Of a stretch of DNA of 64,000 nt, positions 47,994 to 57,532 are shown piece by piece. This DNA comes from Winogradskyella bathintestinalis. Lineage in GTDB: Bacteria; Bacteroidota; Bacteroidia; Flavobacteriales; Flavobacteriaceae. The stretch lies in the NCBI RefSeq assembly GCF_030407435.1, contig NZ_JASDDK010000002.1:652702-716701 (forward strand), read 5' to 3'. A program made the position numbers and the translations under genes. Within the stretch, counting starts at the first letter, position 1; each line of letters starts with the position of its first letter. Below the pieces are notes generated by a model that saw only the letters and a list, made by a program, of their open reading frames with translations, was not told the origin of the DNA and did no database searches.

Positions 47994-50900
47994 ATGAAAA
48001 CAAAGTTTAGTGGAATTCTAACACTATTTATAGTGTTAGTTGCGCAATTTACGTTTGCGCAACAAGGTTCAGTAACCGGTACGGTTACGGACGAAAATGG
48101 TATGCCTCTCCCTGGAGCTACCGTTGTTATTCAAGGTACATCAACAGGTGTCTCAACCGATTTTGATGGAAAATATTCTATTAATGCTAATCAAGGAGAA
48201 ATTCTTGAGTTTAGTTATGTCGGATTTAAAACAATCACGGCAACAGTAGGAGCTAGCAAAGTTATAGACATAACTCTAGCGTTAGATAATACGCTTGACG
48301 AAGTTGTAGTAACAGCTTTAGGTATTAAAAGAAATGCAAAAGATCTATCTTATGCAGTAACCACATTAAAAAGTGAAGAAGTTACCAAAACGAAATCATT
48401 TAATGTGGCAACAGCAATGGTAGGTAAAGTTGCAGGTTTACAAATTAATACCACGAATAATGGTGTTAACCCAAGTACACGTATTGTATTAAGAGGTAAC
48501 AGATCATTATTGGGTAATAACCAAGCACTTGTTGTTGTGGATGGTTTCCCATCAGACAGAGGGGCGTTAGACCGTATCAACCCTAATGATATTGAAAACA
48601 TTAGTGTATTGAAAGGTGCGAACGCAGCTGCTCTTTATGGTTCTGATGCAACCAATGGTGTTGTTTTAGTTACTACTAAAAGAGGTAGAGGTAAATTGAG
48701 CGTTTCATACGCTGGATCTACGCTTGTTGAAGACGTAGCTTATTTACCAGAATTTCAAGATGATTTTGGTGTTGGAGGTTTCCCTGATGGTACCTTATAC
48801 CCATTAGAAAATGTAAACTGGGGTCCTCGTTACGACGGAAGACTTATTGATGCAAGTGAAACTCTAAATAATGGTGAAGTTTGGCAAGTGCCTTTTTCTC
48901 CAATTGAAGACAATCACAAAAACTTTTTTGTAACTGGTAGCACTACAAGACATGGTATCACTGTAAGTGGTGGTGAAGAAAACAGTAGTTTTTTAATGTC
49001 TATAGATCAGACTAATACTTCTGGTACTGTACCAAATGACAGATACAACAGAACTAACTTTAGATTAAAAGGTTCTAAAAGTTATAATAATCTATCAGTA
49101 GGTGGTAATTTATCTTTCTACAGAGCTCACACTAACGTTGTTGGTGAAGGTGGACGTCAAGACAGACCACTTTATTGGAATATTATTAATACGCCATTAC
49201 ATTTACCAATGGAACAATTAAAAAATTGGAGAACTGGTAAATTTACGAGAAATGAAACGTCTTATTTTGCGTTTTACGAAAACCCTTATTTTATAGCAGA
49301 TACTCAGAGAGAGAAAAGTGATTACAACTCATTTAATGTTATTGCTTTCGCTGACTATAAGTTTACAGATTGGTTATCAGCAACTTTAAACGTAGGATAT
49401 ACTTTTACTGGGCAAACTAATAAAAGAGAATTTGGAGCGCTTTCTTATGCTTTTGAATTGGATAATGTTTATTCAAGAATAGATCCTTATGGAGCTAGAA
49501 CTGAAGACGGATCTTTTAATTCATCACGTTTCAATTCTGATTTATTACTTAAATTCGATAAAAATTTAACTGAAGATATTAATCTTAAAGCTACAGTTGG
49601 ACAAAACATTCGAATTCAAGACTCTAGAGAAATTGAAATTGGTGGTGGTGATTTAATTATTCCAGACTTCTACAACATTTCAACGCGTACTGGTGAGGCT
49701 AGTGTTTTCCAAGAAACTACTAATTATAGAAGAGTAAGTTTCTATGGTGAAGCAACTGTAGGTTTTAAAGATTTTCTTTATTTGACAGGTACAGGTAGAA
49801 ATGATATTTCTTCAACATTACCTCAAGATGAAAATTCTTTCTGGTATTATGGTGGTGGTGTATCATTTGTAGCATCAAACGCTTTTCCTGGTATCGTATC
49901 AGAAAATGGTATCAGTTATTTAAAGACTACTTTTAACTACACTAAAACTGGTAATGATCCAACGGTATATCAAACGCAAGGTATTTTCTTTGCCCCAGAT
50001 AATTTCCCATATGGTTCAATTACAGGTTTAGCACAGTCAAGTACAGTTCCTGCACCAGATTTAAATCCAGAGTTTACAACATCTCTTGAAGCTGGTATGG
50101 AAATTGGATTATTCAACAATAGAGTAAGAGCTGAATTAGCAGTCTTTAAAACAAATTCTACGGATCAAATTATTCCTGTTAACACAGCGTTATCTTCAGG
50201 AGCAAGAAGATCTGTTGTAAATGTTGGTGAAATTGAAAATAAAGGTGCTGAAGTTGGTATAAACGCCACTGTATTAAGATCTGATGACTTCTCATGGGAT
50301 TTAGGTGTAAACTGGTCACCAATTAAAACTGAAGTGATATCTTTAACTGAAGGTGTTAATGAAGTAGAATTAGGTGGTTTTGCAACAGCACAAGTTGTGG
50401 CTACAGTAGGACAGCCTTATCCTCAACTTAAAACTACAGCGTATTTGAGAGATTCTCAAGGTAGAGTTATTGTAGGTGCTAACGGAGATCCTATTCAAGA
50501 TACAAACAACCAAATTCAAGGTAAAACAACTCCAGATTATACGGTTGGTTTAAATACAACTATTAACTATAAAGGTTTCAGTTTATATGCTGTAGCTGAT
50601 TATAGAACTGGTCATGTATTTTATAATGGTATCGTTGATGCTATCGAATTTACAGGTCTATCAAAGCATAGTGCGACATCTGGAAGACAACCTTTCGTTT
50701 TCCCTAACTCTTCTTATAATACAGGTACAGCTGCAGATCCAGTATATGTAGCTAATACTAATAGATTAACAAGTGGTGGTGGTAATGCATTCTGGGATAC
50801 GTATAATGAAGTTAAAGAAAATTACGTTACAGATGCTACGACTCTTAAATTAAGAGAAGTATCTTTATCTTATACTTTCAACCAAGACACTTTAGAAAAA

Positions 50901-51083
50901 CTTGGACTTGATGCATTAACATTAAGTTTATTTGGTAGAAATTTAGTAACTTGGAGACCAGCTGACAATGTTTATACCGATCCTGAATTTAACTTTACAA
51001 CAGGTAATGCCGTTGGTGTAGGTACGCAAAGTCAAACAGCACCTACAAGACAGTTTGGAGCAAGTGTAAACTTAACATTCTAA
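47994..51083 (+). CDS. SusC/RagA-family TonB-dependent transporter (locus 2)
   Basis: Outer-membrane importer of 1029 residues. Order: signal peptide ending TFAQ (23), regulatory-like domain (about 25-105, MPLPGATVVIQGTSTGVSTD), LDEVVVTALG, plug domain (about 115-225, with RIVLRGNRSLLGNNQALVVV) and barrel ending ASVNLTF. The gene uses a narrow codon set (GGT for Gly, TTA for Leu, GAA for Glu, almost no C-ending Gly codons), like the ribosomal genes and unlike the first SusC. This suggests high expression. SusD and a further lipoprotein follow with gaps of 7 and 12 bases. Confidence 0.95.
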   Translation: MKTKFSGILTLFIVLVAQFTFAQQGSVTGTVTDENGMPLPGATVVIQGTSTGVSTDFDGKYSINANQGEILEFSYVGFKTITATVGASKVIDITLALDNTLDEVVVTALGIKRNAKDLSYAVTTLKSEEVTKTKSFNVATAMVGKVAGLQINTTNNGVNPSTRIVLRGNRSLLGNNQALVVVDGFPSDRGALDRINPNDIENISVLKGANAAALYGSDATNGVVLVTTKRGRGKLSVSYAGSTLVEDVAYLPEFQDDFGVGGFPDGTLYPLENVNWGPRYDGRLIDASETLNNGEVWQVPFSPIEDNHKNFFVTGSTTRHGITVSGGEENSSFLMSIDQTNTSGTVPNDRYNRTNFRLKGSKSYNNLSVGGNLSFYRAHTNVVGEGGRQDRPLYWNIINTPLHLPMEQLKNWRTGKFTRNETSYFAFYENPYFIADTQREKSDYNSFNVIAFADYKFTDWLSATLNVGYTFTGQTNKREFGALSYAFELDNVYSRIDPYGARTEDGSFNSSRFNSDLLLKFDKNLTEDINLKATVGQNIRIQDSREIEIGGGDLIIPDFYNISTRTGEASVFQETTNYRRVSFYGEATVGFKDFLYLTGTGRNDISSTLPQDENSFWYYGGGVSFVASNAFPGIVSENGISYLKTTFNYTKTGNDPTVYQTQGIFFAPDNFPYGSITGLAQSSTVPAPDLNPEFTTSLEAGMEIGLFNNRVRAELAVFKTNSTDQIIPVNTALSSGARRSVVNVGEIENKGAEVGINATVLRSDDFSWDLGVNWSPIKTEVISLTEGVNEVELGGFATAQVVATVGQPYPQLKTTAYLRDSQGRVIVGANGDPIQDTNNQIQGKTTPDYTVGLNTTINYKGFSLYAVADYRTGHVFYNGIVDAIEFTGLSKHSATSGRQPFVFPNSSYNTGTAADPVYVANTNRLTSGGGNAFWDTYNEVKENYVTDATTLKLREVSLSYTFNQDTLEKLGLDALTLSLFGRNLVTWRPADNVYTDPEFNFTTGNAVGVGTQSQTAPTRQFGASVNLTF

Positions 51084-51090
51084 AAAAAAT

Positions 51091-52617
51091 ATGAAAATGA
51101 AAACAAAAAATATCAAAAAATCTGTTATGCTAATGTTTGCACTTGCCCTGGTAAGTGTAGGCTGTAGCGACTTTGTGGATGTCAACGACAACCCAAATAA
51201 CCCACCCATTTCAACACCATCTTTAACGTTGCCTGTTGCTCAACAAGATTTTACAGCACTCAACGCACGTACGTTAACGTATTTGGGGAATGAATTGGTA
51301 GTAAATTGGGCTACACCATCTAACTGGTCGGCCAATCAAATTTATGCTAGATATAATTTTACATCTGGTGACTTTACCAATATTTTCGAAACCTCTTATG
51401 CAGATATCTTTAAGAATCTAACGTATATAGAGAATTACACGGATCCTTCAGGAGCTGTTGATTATACAAATTATCAAGCTATTTCTACTATTATTAAAGG
51501 TTTTCAATATCAAATATTAGTAGATCTTTATGGTGACGTTCCTTATACGGAAGCTAATTTAAGAGGTGACAATACGACGCCTGCTTATGATGATGCTGAG
51601 ACTATTTACAAAGCTGTTATTGATGAGTTAACAGAAGTTGTTAATACAATTAATAATGCTCCAGTTAATGCAGAAGATCCTGCTGATCAAGATATTATTA
51701 ACCAAGGTCACATGGATGAATGGGCAGCATTTGCAAATAGTATTAAATTAAGAATGTTGGTACGTTTAAGTAATACTGGTCAAGACTCTTATATTGCAGG
51801 ACAAATTGCGTCTATAAACGCAAATGGTGCTGGGTATATCACTGAATCTATCACAGCTAATCCTACCAGCATTGGAGATGGCGGATATTCTAGTGACGAG
51901 TTTAAGCAAAACCCATTTTGGGATTATTTTAGAGAACCAGTTACCGGAGCTGAAGCTAATAGAGGTGATTACACTGTAGCGTCAGAAACAGCGATTGATT
52001 TCCTTACCAATAATGATGATCCTAGATTAGAAAGACTTTATGCACCGGCAGAAAACACTGGTGAATTTAAAGGTGTTGAACAATCAACAAGTTTACCGGG
52101 TACTGGATTTACATCTAAAGATTTAGCAAAAGTTGGCCCTGGTCTTTTAAAAGGCCCTAACCAAGATCAAATCATTATGTCTTTAGCTGAAGCATTATTT
52201 GTGCAAGCAGAAGCGACTGTTAGAGGATATTTGCCTGGAGGAGATGCAGCAGCACAAGAATTATATGAATCTGCTATTGAAGCGTCTTTTGCGCAATTAG
52301 GAGTTGAAGCTGCTGAGATAGAAGCACAATCGTATTATGGTCAGACTATTGAAAATGTTGGTTGGTCGGCATCTTCAAATAAAATTGAAGCCATCATAAC
52401 TCAGAAATGGGTTGCTCTTAATGGTACTTCATCAATAGAATCTTGGATTGATTTAACAAGAACTGGTTACCCTGCTGATTTACCAATACCTGCTGAGTCT
52501 GGAGGAACTAGACCTGTGAGATTGTTGTATCCGGATACGGAAGTTGCGAGAAACAGTGCTAATGTACCTACACAAGGTGTTACAGATGTATTTACTAATG
52601 ATCCTTTTTGGAGATAA
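51091..52617 (+). CDS. SusD-like substrate-binding lipoprotein, SusD-like_2 type (locus 2)
   Basis: 508-residue surface lipoprotein with a lipobox SVGC (Cys 25). The mature start (SDFVDVNDNPNNPPISTPSL) is typical of the SusD-like_2 group rather than classical SusD. A substrate region with aromatic residues follows, as does the C-terminal WVALNGTSSIESWIDLTRTG motif of the group. It begins 7 bases after the SusC stop, so one transcript covers both. Confidence 0.9.
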   Translation: MKMKTKNIKKSVMLMFALALVSVGCSDFVDVNDNPNNPPISTPSLTLPVAQQDFTALNARTLTYLGNELVVNWATPSNWSANQIYARYNFTSGDFTNIFETSYADIFKNLTYIENYTDPSGAVDYTNYQAISTIIKGFQYQILVDLYGDVPYTEANLRGDNTTPAYDDAETIYKAVIDELTEVVNTINNAPVNAEDPADQDIINQGHMDEWAAFANSIKLRMLVRLSNTGQDSYIAGQIASINANGAGYITESITANPTSIGDGGYSSDEFKQNPFWDYFREPVTGAEANRGDYTVASETAIDFLTNNDDPRLERLYAPAENTGEFKGVEQSTSLPGTGFTSKDLAKVGPGLLKGPNQDQIIMSLAEALFVQAEATVRGYLPGGDAAAQELYESAIEASFAQLGVEAAEIEAQSYYGQTIENVGWSASSNKIEAIITQKWVALNGTSSIESWIDLTRTGYPADLPIPAESGGTRPVRLLYPDTEVARNSANVPTQGVTDVFTNDPFWR

Positions 52618-52629
52618 AAAAAAAGAAAA

Positions 52630-53493
52630 ATGAAAAAATTAAAATTAATTAAAAGATTTATTGCCGTTGCAATAGTTGGTAGTGCTATGACACTTACCTC
52701 CTGTGACGCTTTATTGGATGATAATGAAACCGATTTCGGTGAAGGACCTATCCTAGCACAATTTGCTAGCACCAGTACAACAGCTAACTTTCTACAAGAT
52801 GGCTCGGTTACAACTTATAATATTCCCATCGCAATAATTGGAGGAGATAATGAGCCAATAGATACACCTGTTGATATCACGATAAGTGTAGATCCAAGTT
52901 CTACAGCTACGGCTAATGAATTTTCATTAGACCAAACCACTTATACAATTGAACCAGGAGACTTATCTGTAAATGCACAAATTAGTGTACCTACAGATAA
53001 CTTAGATCCTTTTGACCCTCAAACTTTGGTGTTAAGAATTGATTCTTCTTCACAAGGTGTTTCTGAAAGTAATACTACTTCAATTGTATTACAAGCAGTA
53101 TGTCCGTTAGATTTGAACAATTTTGTGGGATCATACACTGCAGTTACATCTAATTCTGTGGTTGATTATACTAGCACATCTAATGCAACTATTGAATTAG
53201 GGCCTGCACCTAATTCATTATTGATTACTGATTCTGAAGGACAATATGCCAATTCAAAAGTATTGGTTGTTTTAAATACCGATGTAGTTGATCCAACGAT
53301 AACTTACGCTAGTGAAGAATATGATGAAATAATTCGTGTTCATCCTACATATGGTGGTGTTTGGGCTACGACCTTATCTCCTGATGATTCGTCTTACAAC
53401 TCATGTGATTTCTCATTGAGTTTAGAATACAAGTGGTGTGTAGGTGCTGGTTGCTTTGGAGGAACTGTTGTTACTTCATTAACAAAAAATTAA
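52630..53493 (+). CDS. Surface lipoprotein of the second SusCD locus, function unknown
   Basis: 287 residues, lipobox LTSC (Cys 25) followed by an acidic stretch. The first half (about 45-155) has a beta-rich, Calx-beta-like pattern of alternating strands with DPSSTATANEFSLDQTTYTI; the second half (from about 158) starts PLDLNNFVGSYTA and has three Cys near the C-terminus (CDFSLSLEYKWCVGAGC), perhaps disulfides. Its place as third gene suggests a SusE/SusF-like accessory that helps capture substrate at the cell surface. I do not recognise a specific family. Confidence 0.7.
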   Translation: MKKLKLIKRFIAVAIVGSAMTLTSCDALLDDNETDFGEGPILAQFASTSTTANFLQDGSVTTYNIPIAIIGGDNEPIDTPVDITISVDPSSTATANEFSLDQTTYTIEPGDLSVNAQISVPTDNLDPFDPQTLVLRIDSSSQGVSESNTTSIVLQAVCPLDLNNFVGSYTAVTSNSVVDYTSTSNATIELGPAPNSLLITDSEGQYANSKVLVVLNTDVVDPTITYASEEYDEIIRVHPTYGGVWATTLSPDDSSYNSCDFSLSLEYKWCVGAGCFGGTVVTSLTKN

Positions 53494-53531
53494 TTACATT
53501 TATTTAGTAAATAATTTTAAATATCTATTTA

Positions 53532-53562
53532 AACCATCCGCTAACGCGGATGGTTTTTTTTT
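53532..53562 (+). terminator. Terminator between the SusCD locus and rlmB
   Basis: AACCATCCGC (53532-53541) pairs with GCGGATGGTT (53546-53555) around TAAC, followed by seven T. Directly behind lies TACCTTTA (53564-53571), one mismatch from TAnnTTTG, 5 bases before the rlmB ATG. Confidence 0.85.
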
Positions 53563-53576
53563 ATACCTTTACACTC

Positions 53577-54311
53577 ATGAAAAACGAAACCACAATTTTT
53601 GGAATTAGAGCAATCATTGAAGCTATAAAATCTGGTGAGACTATAGATAAGGTTTTTATGCAAAAGGGACTTCATGGCGAGCTTTACAAAGAATTAGAAC
53701 ATTCAATCCGTACTGAAAGTATCAATTCTTCTTATGTGCCAGTTGAGAAACTTAACCGATTAACACGGGGTAATCATCAAGGTGCTGTAGCGCAAATCTC
53801 ACCTATTGCATTTCACAATATCGACGATTTGGTAACGAGCGTAATTGAAGCTGGGAAAACTCCTTTATTTTTGTTATTAGATCAGTTAAGCGATGTCCGA
53901 AATTTTGGAGCCATAGTGCGTACTGCTGAATGTACAGGCGTCAACGGTATTATTATTCAGAAAAAAGGTGGCGCACCAATAAATGGTGATACTATTAAAA
54001 CAAGTGCAGGTGCTATTTTTAAAATACCAATTTGTAAAGTAGATCATATAAAGGATGCCGTTTTTCATATGCAGTCCTCTGGCATTCGCGTTATTGCAGC
54101 GACGGAAAAAGCAGATAATTTTCTATACGACGTCTCATTTAAGGAACCTTGCGCTATAATCATGGGCTCTGAAGGTAGAGGTATAAATCCATCGGTTTTA
54201 AAAGTTGTAGATGATAAAGCGAAACTTCCTATTTTAGGTGAGATTGAGTCATTGAATGTATCTGTGGCCTGTGGCGCATTTCTTTATGAAGCGGTTAGAC
54301 AGCGCAGCTAG
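53577..54311 (+). CDS. rlmB: 23S rRNA (guanosine-2'-O-)-methyltransferase RlmB
   Basis: SpoU-class (SPOUT) methyltransferase that methylates G2251 of 23S rRNA in E. coli. I choose the ATG at 53577 (MKNETTIFGIRAIIEAI), 244 residues; the upstream ATG at 53550 lies inside the terminator T-run. The N-terminal substrate-binding domain is followed by the knotted domain with LDQLSDVRNFGAIVRTAECT, IIMGSEGRGI and LNVSVACGAFLYEAVRQR. All three SpoU motifs are present. The RlmB and TrmH subfamilies are hard to separate by eye; the N-terminal domain favours RlmB. Confidence 0.93.
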   Translation: MKNETTIFGIRAIIEAIKSGETIDKVFMQKGLHGELYKELEHSIRTESINSSYVPVEKLNRLTRGNHQGAVAQISPIAFHNIDDLVTSVIEAGKTPLFLLLDQLSDVRNFGAIVRTAECTGVNGIIIQKKGGAPINGDTIKTSAGAIFKIPICKVDHIKDAVFHMQSSGIRVIAATEKADNFLYDVSFKEPCAIIMGSEGRGINPSVLKVVDDKAKLPILGEIESLNVSVACGAFLYEAVRQRS

Positions 54312-54428
54312 CAAACAGTTTTTAAGCATATAGAACGTTCAATAGAGTGAAGTGCAACCACTTTTTCATACTTAAACCATACTTATATTTTCTATTATAT
54401 TAAATTAAACATGTGAGTTAGCGCAAAA

Positions 54429-55199
54429 TTAGTCTTTACTTTTTTTAAAAATGTAAGTGATTTTAGGTGTTTTAGCTTTTTCGGATGTAGCGTCACTATC
54501 GCGTTCAGATTCATTTTCGAGTATTTCCGCTTCGAACTCTATAAAGTTTCCTTTTTCATCAAAATGTTTCATAAAAGGATCATCTTCTTCATTATAATTA
54601 GGTTCCTCCCATTTGTAACGTTCTGGTTTAGCCACCTGTCTTTTAAAAATTAATGCAAACGTTAAGCCAGTTATTAATCCGGCCAAATGACCTTCCCACG
54701 ACATTCCGGTTTTAATAGGAAACACATACCAAATCATACTACCATATAGAAAAATAACTAATAACGATAGCGCAATCAATCTATAGTGTTTCGCAAAAAT
54801 GCCTTTAAAAAACATGAAACTTACTAACACATAGACCAAACCACTTGCACCAATGTGGTTGCCATTATTGGCTATGAGCCATGTTAAAAATCCTGAAAGT
54901 ATAATACCAAAGCCCAGCACTTTCCAGGCTATCTTATTATAAAAATAAAATAAAGCCAAACTAAGTACGAAAAGCGGGATTGAATTATTATAAATATGAT
55001 TGATATTACCATGCAGAAACGGACTGCTTATAATACCCAAAAGGCCTTCAATTTTCTGTGGTCTTATTCCGTACGCCTTTATACCGCTATCAATTCTTAT
55101 TTGATACCAAAACACCAACCATATAGAAAACAAAATCATCAAAGGATAGACAATAATGCTATTAGAATATTTAAATTGTTGGGGATTACTCATAACCAA
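54429..55199 (-). CDS. Rhomboid-family intramembrane serine protease
   Basis: Cleaves membrane helices within the bilayer. 256 residues with about six membrane segments; the catalytic pair is Ser 119 in GASG and His 171 in WEGHLAG, and the HGNINHIYNN segment (63-72) supplies the usual oxyanion-site His/Asn. After residue 185 there is an unusual cytoplasmic, acidic tail of about 70 residues. It is convergent with rlmB and divergent from rarA (135 bases). The substrate is unknown. Confidence 0.92.
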   Translation of the reverse strand: MVMSNPQQFKYSNSIIVYPLMILFSIWLVFWYQIRIDSGIKAYGIRPQKIEGLLGIISSPFLHGNINHIYNNSIPLFVLSLALFYFYNKIAWKVLGFGIILSGFLTWLIANNGNHIGASGLVYVLVSFMFFKGIFAKHYRLIALSLLVIFLYGSMIWYVFPIKTGMSWEGHLAGLITGLTFALIFKRQVAKPERYKWEEPNYNEEDDPFMKHFDEKGNFIEFEAEILENESERDSDATSEKAKTPKITYIFKKSKD

Positions 55200-55322
55200 A
55201 TTTAATGATAGTCTTTCAAATTTATGACCAAATTAGAATTATCTGAAATATTGGCAGAAGTGATAATTTTTCAAGACCGTTGAAAATATCTAAATAAATG
55301 AAACCATCACAAAAGCATTTTG

Positions 55323-55330
55323 TAATTTTG
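55323..55330 (+). promoter_or_regulatory. Candidate -7 box of rarA, very close to the start codon
   Basis: TAATTTTG matches TAnnTTTG and ends 4 bases before the rarA ATG at 55335, the same spacing as seen before pyrE. Transcription would begin at or next to the start codon. No -33 element is evident. Confidence 0.45.
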
Positions 55331-55334
55331 AATT

Positions 55335-56612
55335 ATGAATACTCCATTAGCCGAACGCTTACGACCAAATACACTTAATGACTATCTTAGTCAACAACAT
55401 TTAGTAGGTAAAAATGGTATGTTATACCAACAGATGAAAAGTGGAGTAATACCGTCATTAATTTTTTGGGGACCACCGGGGATTGGGAAAACAACGCTTG
55501 CAAATGTTATAGCTAATGAATCTGGACGGCCGTTTTTTAAATTGAGTGCTATCAATTCTGGTGTTAAAGATATTAGGGAAGTCATTGATAAAGCAAAAAA
55601 AAGTGGCGGATTATTTACGGCTAAAAATCCTATTCTGTTTATTGATGAGATTCATAGGTTTAGCAAATCACAACAAGATTCGCTTTTAGAAGCGGTTGAG
55701 AAAGGTTGGGTGACATTAATTGGAGCCACTACTGAAAACCCAAGTTTTGAGGTTATTTCGGCCTTACTATCACGATGCCAAGTGTATACCTTAAACGCAT
55801 TTAGCAAGTCGGATTTAGAAGCTTTATTACAACGCGCAATAACAGAAGACTCCATCCTTTCAAAATTAAACATTGAACTGAAAGAAACTGAGGCTCTATT
55901 ACGTTTCTCTGGAGGAGATGCCAGAAAATTACTGAATATTTTTGAATTATTAGTGGCATCGTTTGAAGGCAAAGACATAAAAATTACCAATGATTTAGTT
56001 ACAAAACAGGTACAAAGCAAAGCCGCACGATATGATAAAACCGGAGAGCACCATTATGATATTATTTCGGCATTTATAAAATCGATTCGCGGTAGTGATC
56101 CAAACGCAGCTGTGTATTACTTAGCACGAATGATTGAAGGTGGTGAAGATGTAAAATTTATAGCGAGACGACTTTTAATTTTGGCCAGTGAAGATATTGG
56201 AAACGCCAATCCAACGGCGTTAGTGATTGCTAATAATACGTTTCAAGCAGTTTCAGTTATCGGAAATCCAGAATCTCGAATTATTCTCAGCCAATGCACC
56301 ACTTATTTAGCAAGCTCTGCAAAGAGCAATGCCGCGTACGAAGCTATTGGTAAAGCGCAGCAACTTGTTAAAGATACTGGAGATTTATCTGTCCCTATGG
56401 CCATGAGAAATGCACCTACCAAATTAATGAAAGAATTAGGTTATGGTGACAGTTATAAATATTCTCACAGCTATGACAATAACTTCGCTGCTCAAGAATT
56501 TTTACCAGCAGAAATTGCAAATACTAAATTATATAATCCTGGAAACAACGCCCGAGAGCAAGCTCAAAGAAATTATTTAAAACTTCTTTGGAAGGATAAA
56601 TATGGATATTGA
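55335..56612 (+). CDS. rarA: Replication-associated recombination protein A
   Basis: AAA+ ATPase (RarA/MgsA) acting at stalled replication forks. 425 residues with the N-terminal LAERLRPNTLNDYLSQQHL, Walker A GPPGIGKTT (46-54), Walker B LFIDEIHR and sensor 1 GATTENPSF, followed by the tetramerisation C-terminal domain with DPNAAVYYLARMIEGGED. It lacks the N-terminal zinc finger of the eukaryotic WRNIP1. Confidence 0.96.
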   Translation: MNTPLAERLRPNTLNDYLSQQHLVGKNGMLYQQMKSGVIPSLIFWGPPGIGKTTLANVIANESGRPFFKLSAINSGVKDIREVIDKAKKSGGLFTAKNPILFIDEIHRFSKSQQDSLLEAVEKGWVTLIGATTENPSFEVISALLSRCQVYTLNAFSKSDLEALLQRAITEDSILSKLNIELKETEALLRFSGGDARKLLNIFELLVASFEGKDIKITNDLVTKQVQSKAARYDKTGEHHYDIISAFIKSIRGSDPNAAVYYLARMIEGGEDVKFIARRLLILASEDIGNANPTALVIANNTFQAVSVIGNPESRIILSQCTTYLASSAKSNAAYEAIGKAQQLVKDTGDLSVPMAMRNAPTKLMKELGYGDSYKYSHSYDNNFAAQEFLPAEIANTKLYNPGNNAREQAQRNYLKLLWKDKYGY

Positions 56613-56689
56613 TTTATATTAATCAAACAATAGTAAAAAGCGAAAATCTAAACTAGTTGTAAGGATAAGAGCGAATTGAAACTACCTCT

Positions 56690-57520
56690 CTAAAATTTAA
56701 TATTTAAAGATTTTTTCTCACCGAGTTTTCCATCATTTTCAGAATAGTACCAAGAACCATTTTCTTTAAAGACAATAGCACTTTTTCCCTTAACCAGAAA
56801 AACATTTTCTGCTGCCGTGTTAAGCAATACCATTACAATTCTTGGTTCTGAATTTACCAATTGAAAACCATTTTCAATGTCTTGAGCATAATGTAAATCT
56901 GAGAGATTATGCTTTGTTTTAGCTGTTTTGATCTCACTCTTTTCTACTTTGGCAGCTACTGTATTTGCCTCAAAGTCTTTAGTTATTGGTGCTACTTTAT
57001 TCGTAGTTTGCTGAATTTCGGTAGTTGTTTGCTTTGCACTTTTAGTTTTATTATCTGATGACACGATAACCATATCTTGACTTGGAACATATTGGTAATC
57101 TAAATTCTGATACGTTTCAAATGCATTTCTCAACGCTTCGGTATATGCTTTCTGATAATCTTTTTCACGAGATTCACCCGTCTTAGATGTCAAAACTTTA
57201 TTACCAAAACAGTCTGTGAGTATGACTTCTAACTTGGTTTTAAATAACCCGCCTTTAGCTTTTTCTACATCAGCGGTTAATGCCAAACATCGATTGTAGA
57301 TTAAATCGTCTGGTAATTTATCATTGGTAAAATAAGCTTCATATCCGTATTTATTGAATAAAAATTTCAATAACGAATTTAATTGATATTGGTCTTTATT
57401 TTTTGAAAATTCAAAGGTCTTTGGTACAAGTACATATTTATACGAGTTAATATCTTTTTGTGCCATTCCGTATAAACTAAGTAGCACAAATGATACTGTA
57501 AATATTATTTTCTTGAACAT
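56690..57520 (-). CDS. Secreted protein of unknown function (operon with the yjjG-type gene)
   Basis: 276 residues with a signal peptide ending YGMAQ (about 21). Residues 30-140 form a mixed alpha/beta region (KYVLVPKTFEFSKNKDQYQL), a Lys/Thr-rich low-complexity linker follows (about 155-205) and a C-terminal domain (210-276) with several short strands. I do not recognise it. It is last in a three-gene minus-strand operon, 12 bases after the HAD phosphatase gene. Confidence 0.75.
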   Translation of the reverse strand: MFKKIIFTVSFVLLSLYGMAQKDINSYKYVLVPKTFEFSKNKDQYQLNSLLKFLFNKYGYEAYFTNDKLPDDLIYNRCLALTADVEKAKGGLFKTKLEVILTDCFGNKVLTSKTGESREKDYQKAYTEALRNAFETYQNLDYQYVPSQDMVIVSSDNKTKSAKQTTTEIQQTTNKVAPITKDFEANTVAAKVEKSEIKTAKTKHNLSDLHYAQDIENGFQLVNSEPRIVMVLLNTAAENVFLVKGKSAIVFKENGSWYYSENDGKLGEKKSLNIKF

Positions 57521-57532
57521 GTTTTTTATTAT

